Shown here: one piece after another, positions 58,001 through 64,000 of the stretch
Layout of the letters: the number at the start of each line of letters is the position of its first letter
Numbering within the stretch: the stretch's first letter is position 1
Assembly: GCA_963942565.1 (NCBI GenBank)
Contig: OZ012694.1
Coordinates: 30,180,793-30,244,792 of the forward strand
Length of the DNA stretch: 64,000 nucleotides
Direction of reading: 5' to 3'
Source of the DNA: Maea johnstoni
Taxonomy: Eukaryota > Annelida > Polychaeta > Spionida > Magelonidae
Program-made: the position numbers and the translations under genes
The notes under the pieces: generated by a model
Databases searched by the model: none
Told to the model about the DNA's origin: nothing
The model's input: the letters and a program-made list of their open reading frames with translations, nothing else

Positions 58001-61000
58001 AGGCTAAGAGTCAGGTTTGTATTCTATCTTGGTATCTACTCTCCAACACCTAGTGAAATGGTTTATACGATTTAGGAGGATGATATCCTTTACTGATATT
58101 GTGCATTTGTTATGTATGAAGATAAGATGAAAAGATACATTCTAGACTTTCTGCTAATTAATATGTATTTTCTACGTTAAATTAGGAAGGTATTAAAACT
58201 TGAAATACTGTGCACTGATTTAAAGGTTTCTTTTTGGATTTTGGATTAATTGAAGTGACATACAATTTTTGGAACTTCAATCTAAACAATAATGAGTATT
58301 TTGCAACTCTAACCATCTGCTCTGAAAAGATAAGAAATATATTGATATCTCATCAAGGACATGATCACATAAATAACGGCACACATGCAGATGCTTCTTG
58401 CCGCTTAACGTTTCTAAAATCCAAGTTAAAAGACTGATAAAAGTGAAACTGAATAAAACAGTTGTTTCCAAAGCAGATAAAGCCTTTTGTCTGAACATAT
58501 GGTAAGGGCAATAAGATATCAGTTTGCCAATAACTAGTGTTATCTAGTAGAATATAGAATAAGACCTAGCCTTCTTTATCCTGTAGAACTGGTAGTTGCT
58601 CCTGCATGTGCTAGTGACCCTTGCAAGAATGGTGGAAGATGTATACCTACACTGAGCTCAGATGGAAGTGGGTCAGGTTCAGGTGCAAGTTCATCTGGAT
58701 CAAGTGGGTCAGGATCTGGTGCTGACAATGATTACACATGTATCTGTCCTGATGGGTACACTGGTGATAGATGTGAAACAGGTGAATATGCTATCACAAT
58801 ATACTTTGATTGCTGTCTTATTTTCTCAATGTTGATTTCCTAGATCACTCTATCTTGTTTATCTCCTCGGTACAGCACTCTATTGCCATTCTCTTCTTCA
58901 TGACCTATATGCAAGTCTTACATATAGTATATCATGGTTATTAAAAGTACAATAGATAGGTAGTACTAACAACCTCTGAATAGAAATATGACTAAGATGA
59001 CCGTAGAGTTCCTATAGCACTGGCCTCCTCTCCATCAGCAATACATTTTAGTAGGACCTTGGCAAAATGCATAAAACTTTAGGCATGGACCCTACACACT
59101 CTTTGTCCTTTAGAGCTGGTAGTTGCTCCTGCCTGTGCCAGTGGACCCTGCAAGAACGGTGGAAAATGCATAGCTAAACTAAGCACTGATGGGAGTGGCT
59201 CAGATTCAGCCGCAAGTGGATCTGGATCTGGTGATGACAACGATTACACTTGTATCTGTCTTGATGGATACACTGGTGATAGATGTGAAACAGGTGAGTA
59301 TGCTATCATGATAGACTCTGATATCAATCTTAGCTTATCCAAGTTGATTTCTTACTGTGCTTTCTCTCATTGTTAATCTTGGTTTGTGTACAACCAATTA
59401 ACACTGCCATCTTATGCTTTGCCTTTGACTAGGCATATCAAGATAAAATTAGACTCAGGCTAAGAGTCAGGTTTGTATTCTATCTTGGTATCTACTCTCC
59501 AACACCTAGTGAAATGGTTTATACGATTTAGGAGGATGATATCCTTTACTGATATTGTGCATTTGTTATGTATGAAGATAAGATGAAAAGATACATTCTA
59601 GACTTTCTGCTAATTAATATGTATTTTCTACGTTAAATTAGGAAGGTATTAAAACTTAAAATACTGTGCACTGATTTGAAGGTTTCTTTTTGGATTTTGG
59701 ATTAATTGAAGTGACATACAATTTTTGGAATTTCAATCTAAACAATAATGAATAATTTGCAACTCTAACCATCTGCTCTGAAAAGATAAGAAATATATTG
59801 ATATCTTATCAAGGACATGATCACATAAATAACGGCACACATGCAGATGCTTCTTGCCGCTTAACGTTTCTAAAATCCAAGTTAAAAGACTGATAAAAGT
59901 GAAACTGAATAAAACAGTTGTTTCCAAAGCAGATAAAGCCTTTTGTCTGAACATATGGTAAGGGCAATAAGATATCAGTTTGCCAATAACTAGTGTTATC
60001 TAGTAGAATATAGAATAAGACCTAGCCTTCTTTATCCTGTAGAACTGGTAGTTGCTCCTGCATGTGCTAGTGACCCTTGCAAGAGTGGTGGAAGATGTAT
60101 ACCTACACTGAGCTCAGATGGAAGTGGGTCAGGTTCAGGTGCAAGTTCATCTGGATCAAGTGGGTCAGGATCTGGTGCTGACAATGATTACACATGTATC
60201 TGTCCTGATGGGTACACTGGTGATAGATGTGAAACAGGTGAATATGCTATCACAATATACTTTGATTGCTGTCTTATTTTCTCAATGTTGATTTCCTAGA
60301 TCACTCTATCTTGTTTATCTCCTCGGTACAGCACTCTATTGCCATTCTCTTCTTCATGACCTATATGCAAGTCTTACATATAGTATATCATGGTTATTAA
60401 AAGTACAATAGATAGGTAGTACTAACAACCTCTGAATAGAAATATGACTAAGATGACCGTAGAGTTCCTATAGCACTGGCCTCCTCTCCATCAGCAATAC
60501 ATTTTAGTAGGACCTTGGCAAAATGCATAAAACTTTAGGCATGGACCCTACACACTCTTTGTCCTTTAGAGCTGGTAGTTGCTCCTGCCTGTGCCAGTGG
60601 ACCCTGCAAGAACGGTGGAAAATGCATAGCTAAACTAAGCACTGATGGGAGTGGCTCAGGTTCAGCCGCAATTGGATCTGGATCTGGTGATGACAACGAT
60701 TACACTTGTATCTGTCTTGATGGATACACTGGTGATAGATGTGAAACAGGTGAGTATGCTATCATGATAGACTCTGATATCAATCTTAGCTTACCCAAGT
60801 TGATTTCTTACTGTGCTTTCTCTCATTGATAATCTTGGTTTGTGTACAACCAATTAACACTGCCATATTATGCTTTGCCTTTGACTAGGCATATCAAGAT
60901 AAAATTAGACTCAGGCTAAGAGTCAGGTTTGTATTCTATCTTGGTGTCTACTCTCCCACACCTAGTGAATTGGTGTATACGATTTAGGAGGATGATATCC

Positions 61001-63661
61001 TTTACTGATATTGTGCATTTGTTATGTATGAAGATTAGATGAAAAGATACATTCTAGACTTTCTGCTAATTAATATGTATTTTCTATGTTAAATTAGGAA
61101 GGTATTAAAACTTAAAATACTGTGCACTGATCTGAAGGTTTCTTTTTGAATTTTGGATTAATTGAAGTGACATACAATTTTAGGAACTTCAATCTAAACA
61201 ATAATGAGTATTTTGCAACTCTAACCATCTGCTCTGAAAAGATAAGAAATATATTGATATCTCATCAAGGACATGATCACATAAATAACGGCACACATGC
61301 AGATGCTTCTTGCCGCTTAACGTTTCTAAAATCCAAGTTAAAAGACTGATAAAAGTGAAACTGAATAAAACAGTTGTTTCCAAAGCAGATAAAGCCTTTT
61401 GTCTGAACATATGGTAAGGGCAATAAGATATCAGTTTGCCAATAACTAGTGTTATCTAGTAGAATATAGAATAAGACCTAGCCTTCTTTATCCTGTAGAA
61501 CTGGTAGTTGCTCCTGCATGTGCTAGTGACCCTTGCAAGAATGGTGGAAGATGTATACCTACACTGAGCTCAGATGGAAGTGGGTCAGGTTCAGGTGCAA
61601 GTTCATCTGGATCGAGTGGGTCAGGATCTGGTGCTGACAATGATTACACGTGTATCTGTCCTGATGGGTACACTGGTGATAGATGTGAAACAGGTGAATA
61701 TGCTATCACAATATACTTTGATTGCTGTCTTATTTTCTCAAGGTTGATTTCCTAGATCACTCTATCTTGTTTATCTCCTCGGTACAGCACTCTATTGCCA
61801 TTCTCTTCTTCATGACCTATATGCAAGTCTTACATATAGTATATCATGGTTATTAAAAGTACAATAGATAGGTAGTACTAACAACCTCTGAATAGAAATA
61901 TGACTAAGATGACCGTAGAGTTCCTATAGCACTGGCCTCCTCTCCATCAGCAATACATTTTAGTAGGACCTTGGCAAAATGCATAAAACTTTAGGCATGG
62001 ACCCTACACACTCTTTGTCCTTTAGAGCTGGTAGTTGCTCCTGCCTGTGCCAGTGGACCCTGCAAGAACGGTGGAAAATGCATAGCTAAACTAAGCACTG
62101 ATGGGAGTGGCTCAGGTTCAGCCGCAAGTGGATCTGGATCTGGTGATGACAACGATTACACTTGTATCTGTCTTGATGGATACACTGGTGATAGATGTGA
62201 AACAGGTGAGTATGCTATCATGATAGACTCTGATATCAATCTTAGCTTACCCAAGTTGATTTCTTACTGTGCTTTCTCTCATTGATAATCTTGGTTTGTG
62301 TACAACCAATTAACACTGCCATATTATGCTTTGCCTTTGACTAGGCATATCAAGATAAAATTAGACTCAGGCTAAGAGTCAGGTTTGTATTCTATCTTGG
62401 TGTCTACTCTCCCACACCTAGTGAATTGGTGTATACGATTTAGGAGGATGATATCCTTTACTGATATTGTGCATTTGTTATGTATGAAGATTAGATGAAA
62501 AGATACATTCTAGACTTTCTGCTAATTAATATGTATTTTCTATGTTAAATTAGGAAGGTATTAAAACTTAAAATACTGTGCACTGATCTGAAGGTTTCTT
62601 TTTGAATTTTGGATTAATTGAAGTGACATACAATTTTAGGAACTTCAATCTAAACAATAATGAGTATTTTGCAACTCTAACCATCTGCTCTGAAAAGATA
62701 AGAAATATATTGATATCTCATCAAGGACATGATCACATAAATAACGGCACACATGCAGATGCTTCTTGCCGCTTAACGTTTCTAAAATCCAAGTTAAAAG
62801 ACTGATAAAAGTGAAACTGAATAAAACAGTTGTTTCCAAAGCAGATAAAGCCTTTTGTCTGAACATATGGTAAGGGCAATAAGATATCAGTTTGCCAATA
62901 ACTAGTGTTATCTAGTAGAATATAGAATAAGACCTAGCCTTCTTTATCCTGTAGAACTGGTAGTTGCTCCTGCATGTGCTAGTGACCCTTGCAAGAATGG
63001 TGGAAGATGTATACCTACACTGAGCTCAGATGGAAGTGGGTCAGGTTCAGGTGCAAGTTCATCTGGATCAAGTGGGTCAGGATCTGGTGCTGACAATGAT
63101 TACACGTGTATCTGTCCTGATGGGTACACTGGTGATAGATGTGAAACAGGTGAATATGCTATCACAATATACTTTGATTGCTGTCTTATTTTCTCAAGGT
63201 TGATTTCCTAGATCACTCTATCTTGTTTATCTCCTCGGTACAGCACTCTATTGCCATTCTCTTCTTCATGACCTATATGCAAGTCTTACATATAGTATAT
63301 CATGGTTATTAAAAGTACAATAGATAGGTAGTACTAACAACCTCTGAATAGAAATATGACTAAGATGACCGTAGAGTTCCTATAGCACTGGCCTCCTCTC
63401 CATCAGCAATACATTTTAGTAGGACCTTGGCAAAATGCATAAAACTTTAGGCATGGACCCTACACACTCTTTGTCCTTTAGAGCTGGTAGTTGCTCCTGC
63501 CTGTGCCAGTGGACCCTGCAAGAACGGTGGAAAATGCATAGCTAAACTAAGCACTGATGGGAGTGGCTCAGGTTCAGCCGCAAGTGGATCTGGATCTGGT
63601 GATGACAACGATTACACTTGTATCTGTCTTGATGGATACACTGGTGATAGATGTGAAACAG
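352..63661 (+). CDS. Internal part of a giant multi-EGF-domain protein gene (88 exons)
   Basis: Splicing exon A to exon B through all 44 units gives one open frame of 16,494 bases (5,498 codons) with 88 EGF-like modules and 528 cysteines. All acceptors end in TAG (tcctgtag before A, cctttag before B) and all donors read acag then gtgaat (A) or gtgagt (B). Every exon begins with the last two bases of a Glu codon (AA or AG) and ends with its first base G, so all introns are phase 1 and each A/B junction codes Glu. Exon A: C7-x4-C12-x5-C18, then C51-x-C53-x8-C62. Exon B: C7, C12, C18, C46, C48, C57. Modules are linked by nine residues (ETELVVAPA) between C6 and the next C1. There is no D/N-x-D/N-E/Q motif before C1, so these are not calcium-binding EGFs. 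Extracellular location is expected for EGF modules, but the termini are outside the window. I do not recognise the gene. Confidence 0.88.
422..498 (+). repeat. Ser/Gly codon run in exon A loop (example copy)
   Basis: Bases between C3 and C4 of exon A are built from irregular repeats of GGN and TCN/AGY codons (gga-agt, ggg-tca, ggt-tca, gga-tct), giving a Ser-Gly loop flanked by Asp. The equivalent in exon B contains GGATCTGGATCT, and the loss of one such hexamer in unit 1 suggests growth and shrinkage by slippage. Present in all 88 exons. Confidence 0.8.
547..878 (+). other. Intron a (representative copy, 332 bp)
   Basis: The short intron separates exon A from exon B; it is 332 bp in all units except 33 and 35 (331 bp, one base lost after the TTTTCT run). 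The donor is gtgaat and the acceptor is ctctttgtcctttag, with a pyrimidine-rich tract. A TACTAAC heptamer at 729-735 (TACTTAC in unit 3) sits about 143 bases before the acceptor, probably too far to be the branch point. Differences between type I and type II copies are few. I see no gene in it. Confidence 0.9.
1053..1801 (+). other. Intron b (representative copy, 749 bp)
   Basis: The long intron joins one unit to the next (745-754 bp). The donor is gtgagt and the acceptor ctttatcctgtag. It carries small inverted repeats: GACTC/GAGTC at 1211-1227 and the 11-base palindrome GGATA-A-TATCC at 1293-1303. It also carries a sense AATAAA and a GTAAGG site near its 3' end. This is the fastest-changing part of the unit and holds most subfamily markers. 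Open frames in it (about 67 residues on +, 73 on -) are not preserved in type I units. I see no transposon ends or target duplications. Confidence 0.9.
1802..2508 (+). CDS. EGF exon pair, unit 2
   Basis: Exon A 1802-1996, exon B 2329-2508. Same proteins as unit 1, but exon B has the full GGATCT pair. B33 is Gly. Type I; almost identical to unit 1 in its introns. Confidence 0.9.
3258..3964 (+). CDS. EGF exon pair, unit 3
   Basis: Exon A 3258-3452, exon B 3785-3964, B33 Gly. Intron a carries the cagctatctattgtc variant shared with units 4 and 5, and TACTTAC in place of TACTAAC. Confidence 0.9.
4714..5420 (+). CDS. EGF exon pair, unit 4
   Basis: Exon A 4714-4908 with Lys13 to Thr between C2 and C3; exon B 5241-5420 with Leu22 to Val and Ala33. 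Both substitutions recur in unit 5, marking a recent one-unit duplication. Confidence 0.9.
6170..6876 (+). CDS. EGF exon pair, unit 5
   Basis: Exon A 6170-6364 (Lys13 to Thr), exon B 6697-6876 (Leu22 to Val, Ala33). The exons read identical to unit 4; the one difference I noticed is in the intron upstream (TTGCAAC against TTACAAC). Confidence 0.9.
7626..8332 (+). CDS. EGF exon pair, unit 6
   Basis: Exon A 7626-7820, exon B 8153-8332, B33 Gly. Units 6-8 share intron markers (agatacagcc before exon A, cactcttttgcc in intron a), so they form a local cluster. Confidence 0.9.
9082..9788 (+). CDS. EGF exon pair, unit 7
   Basis: Exon A 9082-9276, exon B 9609-9788. Exon B has Ala8 to Gly (TGT GGC AGT), which leaves the C-x-S-x-P-C O-glucose pattern intact. 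B33 Gly. Confidence 0.9.
10538..11244 (+). CDS. EGF exon pair, unit 8
   Basis: Exon A 10538-10732, exon B 11065-11244. Exon B has Gly15 to Ser, so the usual NGG before C3 becomes NSG; this is the only copy with that change. It does not make an N-glycosylation sequon. B33 Gly. Confidence 0.9.
11994..12700 (+). CDS. EGF exon pair, unit 9 (type I/II junction)
   Basis: Exon A 11994-12188 has Ser34 to Ile and Ser35 to Leu in the loop plus a silent GAT; exon B 12521-12700 has Ala33. The sequence upstream of exon A is type I, while from late intron a onward it is type II. The following intron b is 745 bp because of a net 4-base loss near 12758. Confidence 0.9.
13446..14152 (+). CDS. EGF exon pair, unit 10
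   Basis: Exon A 13446-13640, exon B 13973-14152. Both exons carry the commonest sequence of the array (B33 Ala) and serve as reference for the other entries. It is the first unit with a type II intron upstream. Confidence 0.9.
14902..15608 (+). CDS. EGF exon pair, unit 11
   Basis: Exon A 14902-15096, exon B 15429-15608, reference protein sequence. Private intron changes: ctcttacc and ctactctg upstream, agaattcc in intron a. Confidence 0.9.
16358..17064 (+). CDS. EGF exon pair, unit 12
   Basis: Exon A 16358-16552, exon B 16885-17064, reference protein. The following intron b is 747 bp: it lacks two bases at the tactattagg site, a marker seen again after unit 23. Confidence 0.9.
17812..18518 (+). 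CDS. EGF exon pair, unit 13
   Basis: Exon A 17812-18006, exon B 18339-18518, reference protein. Upstream intron carries the two-base deletion and the aaatgcttcttgtcgc variant also found before unit 24. Confidence 0.9.
19268..19974 (+). CDS. EGF exon pair, unit 14
   Basis: Exon A 19268-19462, exon B 19795-19974, reference protein. Upstream intron has the tgaataatttgc form shared with units 13, 19, 25, 27, 39, 40 and 42. Confidence 0.9.
20725..21431 (+). CDS. EGF exon pair, unit 15
   Basis: Exon A 20725-20919, exon B 21252-21431 with Leu22 to Val, the change otherwise seen only in units 4 and 5. One extra base sits 40 bases before the acceptor (ataaagaaataag). Intron b is 751 bp. Confidence 0.9.
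22183..22889 (+). CDS. EGF exon pair, unit 16
   Basis: Exon A 22183-22377, exon B 22710-22889. B33 is Gly, a type I exon state inside a type II unit. Intron a has the cttctgcattacc form shared with units 17, 22-24 and 31. Confidence 0.9.
23639..24345 (+). CDS. EGF exon pair, unit 17
   Basis: Exon A 23639-23833 with Gly40 to Val in the loop; exon B 24166-24345, with a silent TCT Ser31. The intron markers resemble unit 16 in intron a and unit 18 upstream (gagttttttgc). Confidence 0.9.
25095..25801 (+). CDS. EGF exon pair, unit 18
   Basis: Exon A 25095-25289, exon B 25622-25801, reference protein. The acceptor tract reads ttttttatcctgtag, as in units 26 and 29. Confidence 0.9.
26551..27257 (+). 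CDS. EGF exon pair, unit 19
   Basis: Exon A 26551-26745, exon B 27078-27257, reference protein. The intron after exon A starts gtgaatatac, a private change that leaves the donor core intact. Confidence 0.9.
28007..28713 (+). CDS. EGF exon pair, unit 20
   Basis: Exon A 28007-28201, exon B 28534-28713, reference protein. Upstream intron has ttttagact, tatgataaatta and ggattatgg, markers that reappear together before unit 30. Confidence 0.9.
29463..30169 (+). CDS. EGF exon pair, unit 21
   Basis: Exon A 29463-29657, exon B 29990-30169, reference protein. Upstream intron has taccaatattg, tatgtatgttc, attgaggtgac and aataaggag, a combination that recurs before units 36 and 38. Confidence 0.9.
30919..31625 (+). 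CDS. EGF exon pair, unit 22
   Basis: Exon A 30919-31113, exon B 31446-31625, reference protein. The AATAAA upstream of exon A is changed to AATGAA here and in unit 23. The acceptor tract of exon B reads ctgtttgtcc. Confidence 0.9.
32375..33081 (+). CDS. EGF exon pair, unit 23
   Basis: Exon A 32375-32569, exon B 32902-33081, reference protein. Apart from one base in the exon B acceptor tract I see almost no difference from unit 22 over a full period. Following intron b is 747 bp. Confidence 0.9.
33829..34535 (+). CDS. EGF exon pair, unit 24
   Basis: Exon A 33829-34023, exon B 34356-34535, reference protein. Upstream intron has the tactattagg two-base deletion shared with unit 13, eleven units away. 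Confidence 0.9.
35285..35991 (+). CDS. EGF exon pair, unit 25
   Basis: Exon A 35285-35479, exon B 35812-35991 with Ala33 to Thr. Intron a has tcctcaaggttg and private gatcaatcta. Confidence 0.9.
36741..37447 (+). CDS. EGF exon pair, unit 26
   Basis: Exon A 36741-36935, exon B 37268-37447 with Ala33 to Thr and a silent GGA codon. First member of the three-unit repeat (matches unit 29). Following intron b is 754 bp, the longest seen. Confidence 0.9.
38202..38908 (+). CDS. EGF exon pair, unit 27
   Basis: Exon A 38202-38396 with a silent ACG Thr50; exon B 38729-38908. Upstream intron has a three-base duplication (ttatcatcaagg), found elsewhere only before unit 30. Confidence 0.9.
39657..40363 (+). 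CDS. EGF exon pair, unit 28
   Basis: Exon A 39657-39851, exon B 40184-40363, reference protein. Upstream markers ctccgaaaag and ctgaatatatgg are shared with unit 31 only. Confidence 0.9.
41113..41819 (+). CDS. EGF exon pair, unit 29
   Basis: Exon A 41113-41307, exon B 41640-41819, in which codon 33 is GCG (Ala, silent), one base from unit 26's ACG in this codon. Following intron b is 752 bp. Confidence 0.9.
42572..43278 (+). CDS. EGF exon pair, unit 30 (chimeric flank)
   Basis: Exon A 42572-42766 with silent ACG Thr50; exon B 43099-43278. The distal upstream intron matches unit 20, and from about 42335 onward the unit matches unit 27. Private change ttcttaagc upstream. Confidence 0.9.
44028..44734 (+). 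CDS. EGF exon pair, unit 31
   Basis: Exon A 44028-44222, exon B 44555-44734 with B33 Gly (type I state, also unit 16). Matches unit 28 upstream of exon A but has the cttctgcattacc intron a of the unit 16 group. Following intron b is 750 bp. Confidence 0.9.
45485..46191 (+). CDS. EGF exon pair, unit 32
   Basis: Exon A 45485-45679 (silent TAT Tyr49), exon B 46012-46191 (silent AAT Asn14). The upstream GTAAGG site is changed to GTTAGG. First half of the two-unit repeat; matches unit 34. Confidence 0.9.
46941..47646 (+). CDS. EGF exon pair, unit 33
   Basis: Exon A 46941-47135 with Ser39 to Ile and Ala45 to Thr in the loop; exon B 47467-47646 (silent TGT Cys12). Intron a is 331 bp. Second half of the two-unit repeat; matches unit 35. 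Confidence 0.9.
48396..49102 (+). CDS. EGF exon pair, unit 34
   Basis: Exon A 48396-48590 (silent TAT), exon B 48923-49102 (silent AAT). Reads as a copy of unit 32, including GTTAGG and catagagtat. Confidence 0.9.
49852..50557 (+). CDS. EGF exon pair, unit 35
   Basis: Exon A 49852-50046 (Ser39 to Ile, Ala45 to Thr), exon B 50378-50557 (silent TGT). Reads as a copy of unit 33, including the 331-bp intron a. Confidence 0.9.
51307..52013 (+). CDS. EGF exon pair, unit 36 (chimeric)
   Basis: Exon A 51307-51501, exon B 51834-52013 with Ser31 to Ala and silent AAT Asn14. From late intron a it follows units 32/34 (catagagtat, atttaagtagg); upstream of exon A it follows unit 21 (aataaggag) with aaccgcac added. 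Confidence 0.9.
52763..53469 (+). CDS. EGF exon pair, unit 37
   Basis: Exon A 52763-52957 with Ala45 to Thr but not Ser39 to Ile; exon B 53290-53469. Upstream markers (aacgggtg, gggcaagaag, agttggcc) match 33 and 35, while intron a is the full 332 bp, so it is an older or converted relative. Confidence 0.9.
54219..54925 (+). CDS. EGF exon pair, unit 38
   Basis: Exon A 54219-54413, exon B 54746-54925, reference protein. Upstream intron shares taccaatattg and aataaggag with units 21 and 36; private atattcatatc. Confidence 0.9.
55675..56381 (+). CDS. EGF exon pair, unit 39
   Basis: Exon A 55675-55869, exon B 56202-56381, reference protein. Intron a has atgaacaag and tttgggcatgg, shared only with unit 40; the second change opens the frame from 56147 across the acceptor into exon B. 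Confidence 0.9.
57131..57837 (+). CDS. EGF exon pair, unit 40
   Basis: Exon A 57131-57325, exon B 57658-57837, reference protein. Near copy of unit 39 in both introns; the following intron has cttatccaag, shared with unit 41. Confidence 0.9.
58587..59293 (+). CDS. EGF exon pair, unit 41
   Basis: Exon A 58587-58781, exon B 59114-59293 with Gly30 to Asp in the loop. Upstream intron has the private ttgaaatactg and tttaaagg. Confidence 0.9.
60043..60749 (+). CDS. EGF exon pair, unit 42
   Basis: Exon A 60043-60237 with Asn14 to Ser between C2 and C3; exon B 60570-60749 with Ser34 to Ile. It is the only unit with a private replacement in each exon. Confidence 0.9.
61499..62205 (+). CDS. EGF exon pair, unit 43
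   Basis: Exon A 61499-61693 (silent TCG Ser38 and ACG Thr50), exon B 62026-62205. Upstream markers gatctgaagg, tttttgaatttt and tggtgtctac are shared with unit 44. Confidence 0.9.
62955..63661 (+). CDS. EGF exon pair, unit 44
   Basis: Exon A 62955-63149 (silent ACG Thr50), exon B 63482-63661. Near copy of unit 43; private ctctcatatc in the next intron. The final codon is split and completed beyond the window. Confidence 0.9.
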
Positions 63662-64000
63662 GTGAGTATGCTATCATGATAGACTCTCATATCAATCTTA
63701 GCTTACCCAAGTTGATTTCTTACTGTGCTTTCTCTCATTGATAATCTTGGTTTGTGTACAACCAATTAACACTGCCATATTATGTTTTGCCTTTGACTAG
63801 GCATGTCAAGATAAAATTAGACTCAGGCTAAGAGTCAGGTTTGTATTCTATCTTGGTATCTACTCTCCAACACCTAGTGAAATGGTTTATACGATTTAGG
63901 AGGATGATATCCTTTACTGATATTGTGCATTTGTTATGTATGAAGATTAGATGAAAAGATACATTCTAGACTTTCTGCTAATTAATATGTATTTTCTATG
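63662..64000 (+). other. 5' part of an intron b (right edge)
   Basis: First 339 bases of the intron after unit 44, starting gtgagtatgc and cut by the window end. It matches the same part of other type II introns, with private tatgttttgcc and ggcatgtcaag. The array continues beyond the window. Confidence 0.9.

Larger units (their letters stand above)
1..64000 (+). repeat. Tandem array of ~1,456-bp EGF exon-pair units, 44 pairs
   Basis: The whole window is one head-to-tail repeat. Spacing between successive exon A starts is 1,456 bp for most pairs. The exceptions are 1,450 (unit 1, 6 bp missing in exon B), 1,452 (unit 9), 1,454 (units 12 and 23), 1,455 (units 27, 33, 35), 1,457 (units 14 and 31), 1,458 (unit 15), 1,459 (unit 29) and 1,461 (unit 26). 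Apart from unit 1, every length change lies in an intron. The A-B order never breaks: there is no AA or BB neighbour, so the amplified unit is the exon pair. Neither array end is in view, so the true copy number is 44 or more. The high identity means the copy number depends on assembly quality. Confidence 0.98.

Noticed and set aside
1-64000. Non-coding satellite DNA or a CRISPR-like array.
   Set aside because: The unit is far too long for CRISPR, and 88 open, phase-matched exons with conserved cysteines and splice sites argue against a plain satellite.
1-64000. Separate small EGF genes, one per unit.
   Set aside because: No unit has an in-frame start, a signal peptide or a stop bounded by splice sites; the phase-1 ends only make sense when joined to neighbours.

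Overview
The window lies wholly inside one gigantic tandem array from an animal (metazoan) nuclear genome. The evidence is spliced, phase-1 EGF-like exons with GT/AG boundaries and AT-rich introns; no bacterial features are present. The species cannot be named from the sequence.

Layout: a unit of about 1,456 bp is repeated head to tail, all on the + strand, from base 1 to base 64000. Both edges of the window fall inside the long intron, so neither end of the gene is seen. Each unit holds exon A (195 bp), intron a (332 bp), exon B (normally 180 bp) and intron b (about 749 bp). I count 44 exon pairs, the first exon A at 352 and the last exon B ending at 63661. All exons are phase 1-1 and all 88 read open by eye. 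Joined, they would give 16,494 coding bases, or 5,498 codons: 88 EGF-like modules with six cysteines each, and no start codon, signal peptide, membrane segment or stop.

Each module is a compact EGF fold (C1-x4-C2-x5-C3, then C4-x-C5-x8-C6) with a long Ser/Gly/Asp-rich loop between C3 and C4 (32 residues in A, 27 in B). Every module keeps sequences matching the POGLUT1 O-glucose and EOGT O-GlcNAc consensus sites. None has the POFUT1 O-fucose site, a calcium-binding EGF signature or an N-glycosylation sequon. An extracellular or secreted matrix-like or proteoglycan-like protein is the most natural reading, but that role is inference.

Array history: units 1-9 (type I) and 10-44 (type II) differ mainly in intron b; the switch lies in unit 9. 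Inside type II there are nested duplications: a two-unit repeat in three copies (units 32-37), a three-unit repeat in two copies (units 26-31), near-identical neighbours (4/5, 22/23, 39/40, 43/44) and chimeric units (30, 36). This is the pattern expected from unequal crossing over plus gene conversion. Exons are far more uniform than intron b, even at silent sites. No RNA genes, transposons, virus-like elements, CRISPR arrays or independent genes were found; the other open frames are intronic or antisense shadows of the repeat.
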